Part shown: in pieces, positions 17,097 through 26,064 of the stretch
How the letters are laid out: the number at the start of each line of letters is the position of its first letter
Position numbering within the stretch: the stretch's first letter is position 1
Assembly (NCBI GenBank): GCA_049340005.1
Contig: JBMPIY010000006.1
Reading direction: 5' to 3' (one strand)
From: CAXBDP01 sp963974465
GTDB taxonomy: Bacteria; Bacteroidota; Bacteroidia; Cytophagales; Cyclobacteriaceae
DNA length: 64,000 bases
Translations under genes and position numbers: made by a program
The notes under the pieces: generated by a model
What the model was told of the DNA's origin: nothing
What the model saw: the letters and a program-made list of their open reading frames with translations, nothing else
Databases searched by the model: none

Positions 17097-19373
17097 TTAA
17101 TAAGCTAGCCAGATTTTTTGTTTAAGAGTCTGGCTATTTTTATTTAAGATTACCCAATATATTCCACCCTTGAGTGTATTCAATGGAATTTGATAGTATT
17201 TATCCCTTTTGTTAGGGCTATTCAGAATAGTTGTAAATACTACCTTGCCTGTGCTCGAAAAAATTTGGACTCGAACTGAGGATTTCGAATCTAGGCTTTC
17301 AATAAAGAGGTTTTTGCTTGGTGTTACCCAAATTTTGGGAGCAGTTACAATGCCCAAATCTATCCTTTGAATTTCCGAAGTACTTGCGCTACCGTCAATA
17401 TCCACTTGTTTGATTTTGTAATAGTTTCTGCTATTGCTGATTTGTGAATCAGTAAAAGTATAGTGCGAAATTGCCTTTGAGTTGCCAATCGCGTTCACTC
17501 TGCCAATTTTCTTAAATATCCTCCCGCCATCTTCCGATTTGAGGACTTCAAAGTGACTTACATTTTTTTCAAAGCGGGTTTCCCAATTGACGAGTACACT
17601 TTGATTTTGGGATTCAATTTTGAAAGATTTCCAAACTAGAGGCAATGTACTTTGAGGAATAATAGTTCCTAATCCATAAACACCGGTAGGATTGGCACTC
17701 ACAGTAATTTCCCCAATTTCACTATTGTCTAGAGTGCTTAATTCCTCTAAATCACCACTGACGGTTGACGAAAAGCCAATTCTAATATCCTCATCATCAC
17801 TTGCAATGTCATCCGGATCATAAATAAACCTAATGCTGCCACTGCTGAGGCTTCCAGCAACTGATTCCAATTGCCAATGATATAGATCGCTCAAAACTAT
17901 TATTGGTTCCACCGGATTACCTATTGGTTCGCTATCTATCAATTCAATGCTATAGGTGTGACCCGACCCTGTGATATCTGCATAAACAGGTCTGAAAATT
18001 TCGCTTTTCCCAATTGGGAAATATTTTTCTCCATTTCCAGAATGTGCAAGAGGTCCGGAGACAAAACTATCTTCTGAGCCTCCATTGATGGTTCCATCTG
18101 CATCAATGGTAAGTAAATGACTTTCTGAAATTATGTTTCCTTGAATTAATATAAGCTGGTTGGTAACAGTTTTTGACTCATGTAAAGTCAGGCCATTTGA
18201 ATTGTCAATTATTAAATTAGGAATACTAAGATCCGGCCAGTTTTCTTCAGTAGTAGTTTGAGCGACATTCCCTCGAAACACTAATGAAAAGGTAGAAGGA
18301 AAGCTGAGCGTAAATGAATTTCGATTAGTTATTGCACTTTCTTCAATGACTAATGAATCATTTACAGTTATTGCATTAGCTAAGGTTTTTACGCCTGTTC
18401 CTGCAAGTTTGAGTATTTCATAAGTTTCAATATCTATGCCTCCTGAATTGCTTTGTAGCAATGTTTGATTTCCGCTTCGTGAATAAATGACACAACCTTC
18501 ATTAAGAATATTCGCCGCGGCTATATGTGGGTTTGCTCCTAATAATTCCAATGTTCCACCTTCTTCAATCCTAAATTCTTGGCAAGCACTATCGCCACCT
18601 TTCGATATTACCTGCAAACCTGAAGACGCACCTGTTCGATTAGAAATTAATTTACCACCATCTTCTATTGTAAATACACCAGAACTACCACTTGCGCCAC
18701 CACCATCTGCTGATAGACGATTGGTGCTAGAGTTTACTGTTCCATTGCTGATTACAATCCTTCTAGCTTTGAATGTATTAGCAATAGTAATAATATCTTC
18801 ATTACCCACATCGAAAACAATCCTAAATGAATTATGATTGGCTGCCCAAGCACTTTCATGCACAAATGTCCTTGAATTGCCTTTGACTATTATTCCGCCT
18901 GAATTATCAGATTCGATTTGACTCTGACTTACGCCAATACTAGAATTGAAATCGTTATTTCCTAATGCCGGAGTAGTTCCTTCCGAGGCATAATAGTTCC
19001 GCAAAAATCCGTAAATCTCCAGTGAATTAGAGCCTAGAATCAAGAAACTGCTACAAACACCCGTATCGCATCCTCCGCCATTGGAGTCAACTCCTGCACT
19101 TAAATGCAGATTAAGAACCTTTTGATTTGAATTGACCGTAACGGTATGCTGTACCTGTATCCACGCCGAGTTTGTCTCATTTGGGAATTGACCTGAGGTG
19201 GCATCTACCCAAGTTGATCCCGTATACCGCTCCCAAGTTGAATTTGAGCTCCATAGACCATCGCCTTTACTCCTGAAATCACCAACATTTTGTGCAGAGT
19301 AAGTAGTTGAGCTAATTAGGGTCAGCACAATAAACAGAAGCAGACAATATTTCTGAATATATTTTTTCACCAT
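17097..19373 (-). CDS. Type IX secreted surface protein with T9SS type A tail
   Basis: 758 residues. There is a Sec signal peptide (cleavage near TTYSA), then a long beta-rich region. Its start (DGLWSSNSTWERYTGSTW) and repeated short strand motifs (LTLHESKTVTNQLIL, LLTIDADGTI) suggest a right-handed beta-helix-like passenger. A fibronectin-like segment is at about 590-680, and the last 75 residues are a type A sorting domain (VRVQIFSSTGKVVFT, then LKGGIYWVIL and a basic C-terminus). Such proteins cross the outer membrane by the type IX system and are attached to the cell surface. The ligand is unknown. No secretion machinery genes are in the window. Confidence 0.85.
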   Translation of the reverse strand: MVKKYIQKYCLLLFIVLTLISSTTYSAQNVGDFRSKGDGLWSSNSTWERYTGSTWVDATSGQFPNETNSAWIQVQHTVTVNSNQKVLNLHLSAGVDSNGGGCDTGVCSSFLILGSNSLEIYGFLRNYYASEGTTPALGNNDFNSSIGVSQSQIESDNSGGIIVKGNSRTFVHESAWAANHNSFRIVFDVGNEDIITIANTFKARRIVISNGTVNSSTNRLSADGGGASGSSGVFTIEDGGKLISNRTGASSGLQVISKGGDSACQEFRIEEGGTLELLGANPHIAAANILNEGCVIYSRSGNQTLLQSNSGGIDIETYEILKLAGTGVKTLANAITVNDSLVIEESAITNRNSFTLSFPSTFSLVFRGNVAQTTTEENWPDLSIPNLIIDNSNGLTLHESKTVTNQLILIQGNIISESHLLTIDADGTINGGSEDSFVSGPLAHSGNGEKYFPIGKSEIFRPVYADITGSGHTYSIELIDSEPIGNPVEPIIVLSDLYHWQLESVAGSLSSGSIRFIYDPDDIASDDEDIRIGFSSTVSGDLEELSTLDNSEIGEITVSANPTGVYGLGTIIPQSTLPLVWKSFKIESQNQSVLVNWETRFEKNVSHFEVLKSEDGGRIFKKIGRVNAIGNSKAISHYTFTDSQISNSRNYYKIKQVDIDGSASTSEIQRIDLGIVTAPKIWVTPSKNLFIESLDSKSSVRVQIFSSTGKVVFTTILNSPNKRDKYYQIPLNTLKGGIYWVILNKNSQTLKQKIWLAY
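17106..17141 (+). terminator. Probable lysA terminator
   Basis: An 8-bp stem (TAGCCAGA / TCTGGCTA) followed by a T-rich run, 21 bp after the lysA stop. It overlaps the last codons of the convergent type IX-secreted protein gene. Confidence 0.65.
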
Positions 19374-19471
19374 TTTTATATGGTTGCTATCAGCTTTAAA
19401 AGTTGTAGCAATGAAAAAACGAAATTTCAGAGCAGCGTCGGCTTTAGATAATTGGTATTATCTACTTGTTT

Positions 19472-20236
19472 TTATTCTCCAGTAAGCGCAATCATCCGCT
19501 CCTTCAAAGGCTTGTAATAAGCCCTACCGATTGATATTTCCTGATCACCCATAAATAGGTGTGTAGGCTTGATTGCAGTAATAGCATCTAATCGGATTAT
19601 ATGAGATTTGTGAATCCTTAAGAAATCCCTTTCAGGCAGCTTAGGTTCAATTTCTTTCATTGGTTTGTTTATAAGGATATTCTTATCCTTGGTAGTAATG
19701 TTGATTTTACGCCCGTCAGAGCTAATCAATAATATTTCACTAAACTTCACTTTGGTGAGTATTCCGGCGAATCGCACAAAAATTCCATCACCCATTATTA
19801 AATTCTCCTCATTTGCAGTAGACGATTTCTTCTTCGACTTTTCGTCTTCAGTTTTAAGATTTTCATAATTGCTCAAGGCAATTTCAATCGCTGCAAATAC
19901 ACCATCAACTTTAAAAGGCTTTACAAGATAACCAAATGGCAATGTCTTTTTAGCTCTTTCCAATATAGCTCTTTCCGCAAATGCAGTAAGATAAATAAAT
20001 GGTAAATTATACTTCTCTTTAATTATTTCACCTAATTGGATTCCATCCTTATCACCTTGAATATTAATGTCTAATAGAATCAAGTTTGGTTTAAAAGATT
20101 CTATTTTAGTAAGAGCTAAATCTGCCGAAGGTGCCGTATCGGTAACATAACCTCCCGATAGTTCGAGAATTTCCATTAAGTTTTCAGCGATACTCGCATC
20201 ATCTTCTACTACTAATATTTTAAGTTTTGAAGCCAA
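19472..20236 (-). CDS. LytTR-family response regulator
   Basis: 254 residues: an N-terminal receiver (VVEDDAS, phosphoacceptor Asp in LLDINIQG, LTAFAE, Lys in VKPFK), a charged linker near 125-145, and a C-terminal LytTR DNA-binding domain (ILLISSDGRKINI, RIHKSHIIRLDAI). It is a transcription regulator of the AlgR/LytR class. No histidine kinase gene is adjacent, so it is an orphan here. It lies between the surface protein and carotenoid clusters with its own flanking spacers. Targets unknown. Confidence 0.93.
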   Translation of the reverse strand: MASKLKILVVEDDASIAENLMEILELSGGYVTDTAPSADLALTKIESFKPNLILLDINIQGDKDGIQLGEIIKEKYNLPFIYLTAFAERAILERAKKTLPFGYLVKPFKVDGVFAAIEIALSNYENLKTEDEKSKKKSSTANEENLIMGDGIFVRFAGILTKVKFSEILLISSDGRKINITTKDKNILINKPMKEIEPKLPERDFLRIHKSHIIRLDAITAIKPTHLFMGDQEISIGRAYYKPLKERMIALTGE

Positions 20237-20454
20237 GTTATAGATGGGTTTTTGTGGTTAAGATTACTAATATCGACATTAATTCTAATCAATTCAAAAA
20301 TTAGGAGATTAAATGAATTGAAAATTTTCAGAAAATTGGTATTGAAAACAGAAAAAGAGGTATTAACCAACCAGTTTTTTGTAATCTGCTTGGCTAACGT
20401 TTAACTTTTGTCCTTTGAATTAGTAATTTGAAAATGAACCAATTTTGGTAATTT

Positions 20455-21249
20455 TTAATCAGCAGGCTTAGTTTTCTCTTCAAATCTCGAAGGAAATAGC
20501 GGACTCTCAGTTTTCATCCATTTATCCCAAATCGTAAAATACAATCCATAATTGCAGGAGTATTTTTGATGATGTAAGCTGTGATGGCTTGCTCCAATCC
20601 AATGTTTCCCAAACCAATGCTTGTGTGTGCCACGTGGATAAATCTCAATATCTAAATGGTTTATCACACTGGTGATCGTCATAATGGTGAGTTGTGTAAT
20701 GATCGCATAAGGATGCATAGGCACCACAAGGATAATTAGCGGGAGGATGATTCCTTCAAGCAGACCTTCCACAGGATGAAACGAAAAAGCCGTCCAGGGC
20801 GATGTGATCATACTCTGATGATGCACTTTGTGGATTTTTCGGTATACAGCTGGTATGTGCATCCATCTGTGTAGCCAATAGTAATACGTTTCGTGGATCA
20901 ACATCCCAATGGCAATACTCGCTATAAACCACCAAATCCCATATTCATTAAAATCAGTATAAATAGCCGTATAGCCTTTTTGCCAAGCTACAGCTGTGAT
21001 TGCGCCGAGGAGAGCAAACAGCAATGAAGTAAGAATGGAGTATTTTAATTCATACCAAAACTGTTTTTTTGAATGTGGCTTTTGATTGATTTTTCTGCTT
21101 CGCCATTTGTTGGGAGCCCACAAGTAGAAATAAGCATAAAAACCTCCCGCCAAAATAAAATAGCGAATTACTACCATCAAAAACATGGCAAGGAACAGCA
21201 TTCCAAAAACTAAAGGTTCAGTAAAATCCCAAGGAATTGTTTCTTCCAT
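20455..21249 (-). CDS. Sterol desaturase family (fatty acid hydroxylase) membrane protein
   Basis: 264 residues with four or five membrane segments and the di-iron histidine motifs of the FA hydroxylase superfamily: HETYYYWLHR, HKVHH, and HSLHH near the C-terminus. It is 12 bp downstream of crtW and last in the carotenoid operon, which suggests a carotenoid substrate, but the family also acts on sterols and lipids. A separate CrtZ hydroxylase is encoded at 26973, so this is a second, different oxygenase. The reaction is unassigned. Confidence 0.85.
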   Translation of the reverse strand: MEETIPWDFTEPLVFGMLFLAMFLMVVIRYFILAGGFYAYFYLWAPNKWRSRKINQKPHSKKQFWYELKYSILTSLLFALLGAITAVAWQKGYTAIYTDFNEYGIWWFIASIAIGMLIHETYYYWLHRWMHIPAVYRKIHKVHHQSMITSPWTAFSFHPVEGLLEGIILPLIILVVPMHPYAIITQLTIMTITSVINHLDIEIYPRGTHKHWFGKHWIGASHHSLHHQKYSCNYGLYFTIWDKWMKTESPLFPSRFEEKTKPAD

Positions 21250-21261
21250 TATCCGCCTAAT

Positions 21262-21945
21262 TTATTGCTTTTGCTGGTATAGTTTCCACCAAGGAACCCA
21301 AGGCGTGTTGTGATGCTCGTAGTGGTAGCCAAAAAAATAGCAGCTCAAAAATGCCCAAAGATGATTTTTGGATTGACTACGAGCTTTATGTTTATTGCCT
21401 GCTTCATGCTCACCTCTATGAGGCAAATAAGTGCCAAAGTAAAATAATTGCATAGTAGCTAAGAATGATGGAGCAATCCAAAAAAGAAGAAGATTTTCTT
21501 GTGGAATATACAGCTTCAAAATATTGAATGTAATGGCCATTAATACTATTTGCTTCCAGTTTAGATATTCCATCAAAAACTTGAGATACCAGCCAAAAAA
21601 GCCTTTTTCTGCATAATCAGGATCTTTATCTGTGGCTACGTATTTATGGTGTTCGTGGTGTTTTGGTAAAAGACGCTGATAAAAATTGAAGGCAAATAGT
21701 AGTGCCGCAAAAGTGCCGATTGCTTTATTTAATCTGGGATTGCTAGGACTTACCACTCCATGCATAGCATCGTGAGCAGTGATAAAAAGCCCTGTGTATA
21801 AATGACTTTGCACCAATATAAAAAGCGGGAGGAACAAGGATGTGTAAGTAACTTCCCATTGTAAGGAAATACTCAATAGACCAAACCAAGCCGCAATGAT
21901 AAGGATCGAAATAATTACGCCAAGATGTTTCTTGAGTAAAGCCAT
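21262..21945 (-). CDS. crtW: Beta-carotene ketolase CrtW
   Basis: About 227 residues from the ATG at 21945 (a TTG two codons earlier is less likely). It is a polytopic membrane protein with the histidine clusters of the fatty-acid desaturase/CrtW family: HDAMHG, HHEHHKY, a PHRGEHE segment and HYEHHNTPWVPWW. CrtW adds 4-keto groups to the beta-ionone ring. It lies 13 bp from ispH and 12 bp from the sterol desaturase gene, inside the carotenoid operon. The substrate is inferred from family and context. Confidence 0.9.
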   Translation of the reverse strand: MALLKKHLGVIISILIIAAWFGLLSISLQWEVTYTSLFLPLFILVQSHLYTGLFITAHDAMHGVVSPSNPRLNKAIGTFAALLFAFNFYQRLLPKHHEHHKYVATDKDPDYAEKGFFGWYLKFLMEYLNWKQIVLMAITFNILKLYIPQENLLLFWIAPSFLATMQLFYFGTYLPHRGEHEAGNKHKARSQSKNHLWAFLSCYFFGYHYEHHNTPWVPWWKLYQQKQ

Positions 21946-21964
21946 TGACAATTTTACGAAAAAA

Positions 21965-22810
21965 TTAGAAGGTAGCTAGTCTTTCTTTTACCTGCTCCAT
22001 AAGCCACATAGGAGTGGAAGTTGCGCCGCATATTCCTATTGTCTCCCCTTTGCTAAACCAGTTTGCATCCAATTGATCTGCATTGGATATGAAATAGGTA
22101 GATGGATTCTGCTCTTTACACACATTGTAAAGTACTTTTCCGTTCGAAGATTTGGTGCCGGATACGAAAATGATATGGTCGAATTTGCCAGCGAAATCTC
22201 TCAATTCTCTATCACGATTCGAAACTTGCCTGCAAATAGTGTCATTGGAATTTACTGTAATGCCAGCTTCCATCAGTGTTTTGGTAATTTCGTAAAAGCT
22301 GTCAGTACTTTTGGTAGTTTGGCTGTAGAGTGTCAGATTTTTTGGAAGTGTTTCAATATCTAATTCATCAATATTCTGAAAAACAATAGCTTCATTGCTG
22401 GTTTGCCCCAAAAGGCCAATTACTTCTGCATGGCCATGCTTGCCATAAATGTATATCTTCTCCTTTTTGTCGAAGGAGTTTTTGATTCGGTTTTGCAACT
22501 TTAGCACCACAGGGCAGGATGCGTCAATTAGCGTAAGATTGTTGTTGAGAGCCAACTCATAAGTAGATGGAGGCTCACCATGCGCACGGATCAAAACGCT
22601 TTCATTTTTTAGCGTGCCCAAATCATCATGAGTAATTATTCTTAAGCCTTTTGCTTCCAGTCTTTTTACTTCTTCGTCATTATGCACAATGTCACCTAAG
22701 CAGTAGAGATAGCCTTGTTCATCGAGGATTTCCTCAGCCATTTCGATGGCATACACAACGCCAAAGCAAAAGCCAGAATTATGGTCGATTTCTACTTTTA
22801 GGTTTAACAT
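21965..22810 (-). CDS. ispH: 4-hydroxy-3-methylbut-2-enyl diphosphate reductase IspH
   Basis: 281 residues, the family's length. This 4Fe-4S enzyme catalyses the last step of the MEP pathway, making IPP and DMAPP. The three cluster cysteines are in NSGFCFGV, DASCPVV and DTICRQVSNR. The IRAHGEPP, YGKHGHAEV and SGTKSSNG motifs bind substrate. Its placement inside the crt operon couples precursor supply to pigment synthesis. Confidence 0.96.
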   Translation of the reverse strand: MLNLKVEIDHNSGFCFGVVYAIEMAEEILDEQGYLYCLGDIVHNDEEVKRLEAKGLRIITHDDLGTLKNESVLIRAHGEPPSTYELALNNNLTLIDASCPVVLKLQNRIKNSFDKKEKIYIYGKHGHAEVIGLLGQTSNEAIVFQNIDELDIETLPKNLTLYSQTTKSTDSFYEITKTLMEAGITVNSNDTICRQVSNRDRELRDFAGKFDHIIFVSGTKSSNGKVLYNVCKEQNPSTYFISNADQLDANWFSKGETIGICGATSTPMWLMEQVKERLATF

Positions 22811-22856
22811 ATTGGATTAACTCAGAATTGATTTGATTGTTTATTTGAGCAATTGA

Positions 22857-23702
22857 TTATATGAAATTGAGTCTGTATTTGAACCAAGTTTGGACCAGTA
22901 ATCCCATTTTTTTAGTATCGGGAATTCTAATACGTTCGTCTAAAATGCGGGAGGCTGGGCAACTACGTATTTTGTCGAAAAGCTTCAAATAATATACATA
23001 AGCTAAGTAAACGCCCATTTTTGCTCCTGCAGGTAATTGCATAATTCCCGCAAGTGCCTCTTCAAAATCTTTTGATATATCAAGTTCGATTTGTTTTTTC
23101 ACTTCAGGAGTGAAATGCTTGAAATCTACCCCTGGAAAATAAACCCTCCCGCGATCTTCAAAGTCGCTTTTCAAATCTCTCAAGAAGTTTACTTTTTGGA
23201 ATGCAGCCCCCAATTTCTTTGCTGGAGTAACTAAACTTTGATATTGTAAATCATCACCTTTGCAGAAGACTCTTAAGCACATTAAGCCCACAACTTCTGC
23301 GGAGCCGTATATATATTCTTCGTATTTCGAATCGTCAAATTGCTTTTTGTACAGATCCATTTCCATGCTGAAAAGGAAAGCATCTATTAGATGTCTATCA
23401 ATTTCATATTCGTTTACCACCAATTGGAAGCTATGTAATATTGGGTTTAAGCTTATTCCCTTTTCAATTGCCTTGAAAGTTTCTGCTTTAAACTCTTCTA
23501 GCAAAGCTGCTTTATCAAAATCGTGAAATGTGTCTACGATTTCATCTGCATAGCGAACAAAACCGTAAATAGCATATATCGGGGAATGGAATTCCTTGTC
23601 TAGCGTTTTGATACCCAATGAAAATGAGGTGCTATAGCGAAGCGTCACTAGCTTGCTGCACTCAAGAGTGGTTTGGTCAAAAAGCTCTTTTCCTGTAATC
23701 AT
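22857..23702 (-). CDS. crtB: Phytoene synthase CrtB
   Basis: 281 residues of the squalene/phytoene synthase family. It joins two geranylgeranyl diphosphates to phytoene. The first Asp-rich motif (YADEIVDTF) and the second (NFLRDLKSDFEDRGRVYFP) are present, as is the N-terminal RYSTSFSLGIK block. It starts 6 bp after crtI, which precedes it, so translation is probably coupled. Confidence 0.95.
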   Translation of the reverse strand: MITGKELFDQTTLECSKLVTLRYSTSFSLGIKTLDKEFHSPIYAIYGFVRYADEIVDTFHDFDKAALLEEFKAETFKAIEKGISLNPILHSFQLVVNEYEIDRHLIDAFLFSMEMDLYKKQFDDSKYEEYIYGSAEVVGLMCLRVFCKGDDLQYQSLVTPAKKLGAAFQKVNFLRDLKSDFEDRGRVYFPGVDFKHFTPEVKKQIELDISKDFEEALAGIMQLPAGAKMGVYLAYVYYLKLFDKIRSCPASRILDERIRIPDTKKMGLLVQTWFKYRLNFI

Positions 23703-23708
23703 ATTTCT

Positions 23709-25187
23709 CTATAATGGATACTCTTTCGAAATTTCTTTTGCTACTACTCTACCCGAAATCAATGAGGGTGGCACGCCTGGGCCTGGTACCGTCAATTGTC
23801 CTGTATAAAATAAGTTCTTTAGTTTTTTACTCTTAAGCGATGGTTTCAGAATTGCTGTTTGAGTCAAGGTATTTGCAAGTCCGTAAGCATTTCCTTTGAA
23901 GGCGTGATAATCCTTTACAAAGTCATTATGAGCATAACTCCTTTTATACACGATGTGCTCTCGTATGGAATTGCCAGATAATTTTTCCAATCTGTCTAGG
24001 ACAATATCGAAATATTTTTCCTTAATCTCCTCACTATCTTCCATTCCCGGAGCAGTTGGAATAAGTAGAAATAAATTTTCCATTCCTTCTGGAGCAACGG
24101 TCAAATCTGTAACAGATGGTACGCAAGCATAAAATAAGGGCTTGGTAGGCCATTTGGGATTTTCATAAATCTCTGAGGAATGTACGCCTAAGTCCTCATC
24201 AAAAAACAGATTGTGATGCAATAGGTTTTTGAGCTTTTTATTCACTCCCACATAATAAAGTAGGGATGAAGGCGCCATCACACGCTTATCCCAATAGTTG
24301 CTGCTGTATGATTGCTTGTCTTTCGGCAGCAGCTTGGATTCTATATGATGGTAATCTGCACCGCCAACTACAATATCGGCTTCATATTCGCCATTAGTAG
24401 TGATTACTTTGCGGATTTTGTCGCCATCAAACTGAAAGCCTTTTACTTCTTGGTTGAGTTTGATTTCCACACCCATTTCTTGGGCGAGGGAAACCATTCC
24501 TTCTACTATTTTAAACATGCCGCCTTTTGGATACCAAGTGCCCAAAGCCATATCGGCATAATTCATCAAACTGTAAAGTGCTGGGATTTTGTGGGCTGTA
24601 GCTCCTAAAAATAGCACGGGAAACTCCATCAATGCGACAAGTTTTGGATGCTTAAAAAATTGCGCTACATGCTTACTCATAGATGTAAAAACGTCTAATC
24701 GTAATACATCCCTCCAAAGTTGGGTATCGATATATTCAGTTAGGCTGCGGCCAGGTCTGAATACCAAATCGTGAATGCCTACTTGGTATTTATAGGCGGC
24801 TTGGCTCATGAATTCTTTCAACCTCCCACTGCTTCCAGGCTCGAGCGATTCGAACATAGCATCGAGTTCGGCTGGCACAGCTGGGATATCTAGACGATCA
24901 TCTTTCCCAAAAAAAACTGAATAGGATGGATCTAAGCGGATAAGATCATAATAATCGGAAGTCTTTTTTCCGAAATGCGCAAAATACGAATCGAACACAT
25001 CAGGCATCCAATACCAACTTGGACCCATATCAAAAACAAAACCCTGCTCCTCAAATTTCCTTGCCCTTCCACCAGGCACGGAATTTTTCTCAAGCAGGGT
25101 GACTATATAACCCTCTTTACTAAGACATGAAGCAGCAGATAGGCCAGAGAAACCTGAACCAATGACGATTACACTTTTTTGCTTCAT
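23709..25187 (-). CDS. crtI: Phytoene desaturase CrtI
   Basis: 492 residues. The FAD-binding Rossmann motif (VIGSGFSGLSAASCL, with E33 in LLEKN) is at the N-terminus, followed by GGRARKFEEQGFVFDMGP. The C-terminal FAD motif (LFYTGQLTVPGPGVPPS) is intact. It desaturates phytoene stepwise to lycopene or neurosporene. It is the first enzyme gene after the ECF sigma factor (65 bp spacer) and directly precedes crtB. Confidence 0.96.
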   Translation of the reverse strand: MKQKSVIVIGSGFSGLSAASCLSKEGYIVTLLEKNSVPGGRARKFEEQGFVFDMGPSWYWMPDVFDSYFAHFGKKTSDYYDLIRLDPSYSVFFGKDDRLDIPAVPAELDAMFESLEPGSSGRLKEFMSQAAYKYQVGIHDLVFRPGRSLTEYIDTQLWRDVLRLDVFTSMSKHVAQFFKHPKLVALMEFPVLFLGATAHKIPALYSLMNYADMALGTWYPKGGMFKIVEGMVSLAQEMGVEIKLNQEVKGFQFDGDKIRKVITTNGEYEADIVVGGADYHHIESKLLPKDKQSYSSNYWDKRVMAPSSLLYYVGVNKKLKNLLHHNLFFDEDLGVHSSEIYENPKWPTKPLFYACVPSVTDLTVAPEGMENLFLLIPTAPGMEDSEEIKEKYFDIVLDRLEKLSGNSIREHIVYKRSYAHNDFVKDYHAFKGNAYGLANTLTQTAILKPSLKSKKLKNLFYTGQLTVPGPGVPPSLISGRVVAKEISKEYPL

Positions 25188-25252
25188 AGAAATACTGATT
25201 TTTCAATAAGATGAACAATTAATAATGAGCATAATATACTCAATTTTCAACC

Positions 25253-25762
25253 TTAGTTGTATGCGTACACCTTCAACCTGTCTTTCAGTATTTTTCTAGC
25301 AATGTGAATTCTATTCTTAACAGTACCGATTGGGATTCCCAATTTATCAGCAATTTCATGGTACTTAAATCCTCTGTAGTGCATCATAAATGGCGCCTTG
25401 TGTACATCGTCTAATTCTTCAATTGCCAAGTTGATGTCCTTAAGAGCAAATCCAGTGTACGCATTGTTTTCGATAATGCTGCCAGAGGAATTGATGTAAT
25501 GCAAATTGTCTGTAGTATCTACAAAAGTTCCCTTTCTTACCATACGTTGGTAATTGGTGATAAAGGTATTCTTCATAATGGTATACAACCATGCTTTGAG
25601 GTTTGTACCCTCAGTAAATTTTTCACGATTGGTGAAGGCTTTTAAGACTGTTTCCTGCATCAAATCGTTTGCATCTTCCATGTCCCTTGTAAGTTTCAAT
25701 GCGAAAGGCTTCAAGGACTTGGACATTTTGTCGAGCGTGTAACTGAATTCTAAAGCTGTCAT
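25253..25762 (-). CDS. ECF-type RNA polymerase sigma factor
   Basis: 169 residues with sigma region 2 (DANDLMQETVLKAF, LKAWLYTIMKNTFI) and region 4 (FKYHEIADKLGIPIGTVKNRIHIAR). No anti-sigma factor gene is adjacent. It heads the crtI-crtB-ispH-crtW-sterol desaturase gene run. Its promoter carries TTAAAC-type repeats beside a CarH-like repressor gene, suggesting a cascade in which the repressor controls sigma and sigma controls crt genes, similar in logic to CarQ systems. The regulon is inferred. Confidence 0.93.
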   Translation of the reverse strand: MTALEFSYTLDKMSKSLKPFALKLTRDMEDANDLMQETVLKAFTNREKFTEGTNLKAWLYTIMKNTFITNYQRMVRKGTFVDTTDNLHYINSSGSIIENNAYTGFALKDINLAIEELDDVHKAPFMMHYRGFKYHEIADKLGIPIGTVKNRIHIARKILKDRLKVYAYN

Positions 25763-25785
25763 GTCTTTTAGGTTGTTTTGTTGAA

Positions 25786-25816
25786 CAAATCTAGCGAATG
25801 ATTAAACAACATCCAA
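25786..25816 (-). promoter_or_regulatory. Promoter of the ECF sigma / crt operon
   Basis: Read on the minus strand, TTG (25814-25816) is followed by a 20-bp spacer and TAGATTTG (25786-25793), a good match to the Bacteroidota TTG-N19-TAnnTTTG promoter. The start codon at 25762 lies about 24 bp downstream. A TTAAAC-type element (25801-25808) fills the spacer, the position a MerR-family repressor would occupy. Confidence 0.6.
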
Positions 25817-25968
25817 TAATTTGTTTATTCTTTTTTCGTAATAATTAAACAAAAAGTTACGTAAATTTTTAAAATAATTTTTATAAATGCGTTTAAACAC
25901 GTATAAAGGCCTAAAATGAAGAAAAATTATTTTTCATTAAACAATTAATGTTTATCTAAACATAAACA
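25801..25968. promoter_or_regulatory. Array of TTAAAC elements, candidate CarH-like operator
   Basis: The 302-bp spacer between the CarH-like regulator and sigma genes holds related elements: ATTAAAC at 25801, 25844 and 25936, palindromic GTTTAAAC at 25891, an inverted pair GTTTA..TAAAC at 25950-25961, and ATAAACA at 25962. The first four are spaced about 43-48 bp apart. The first overlaps the sigma promoter. They are the only obvious repeated signal in this AT-rich spacer. Binding by the CarH-like protein is inference. Confidence 0.45.
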
Positions 25969-26003
25969 AAAATAAGCATTGAAAATGGAATAAGCGGGAG
26001 GAT

Positions 26004-26033
26004 ATAAAAAAAGCTACCCAATTTGGATAGCTT
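26004..26033 (-). terminator. Terminator after the CarH-like regulator gene
   Basis: A 9-bp stem (AAGCTACCC / GGATAGCTT, one mismatch) with a 5-base loop. Read on the minus strand it ends in a T run, 30 bp after the regulator's stop codon. Confidence 0.7.
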
Positions 26034-26064
26034 ATATTATTACGAGCCTTGAGAAAATTTATGC

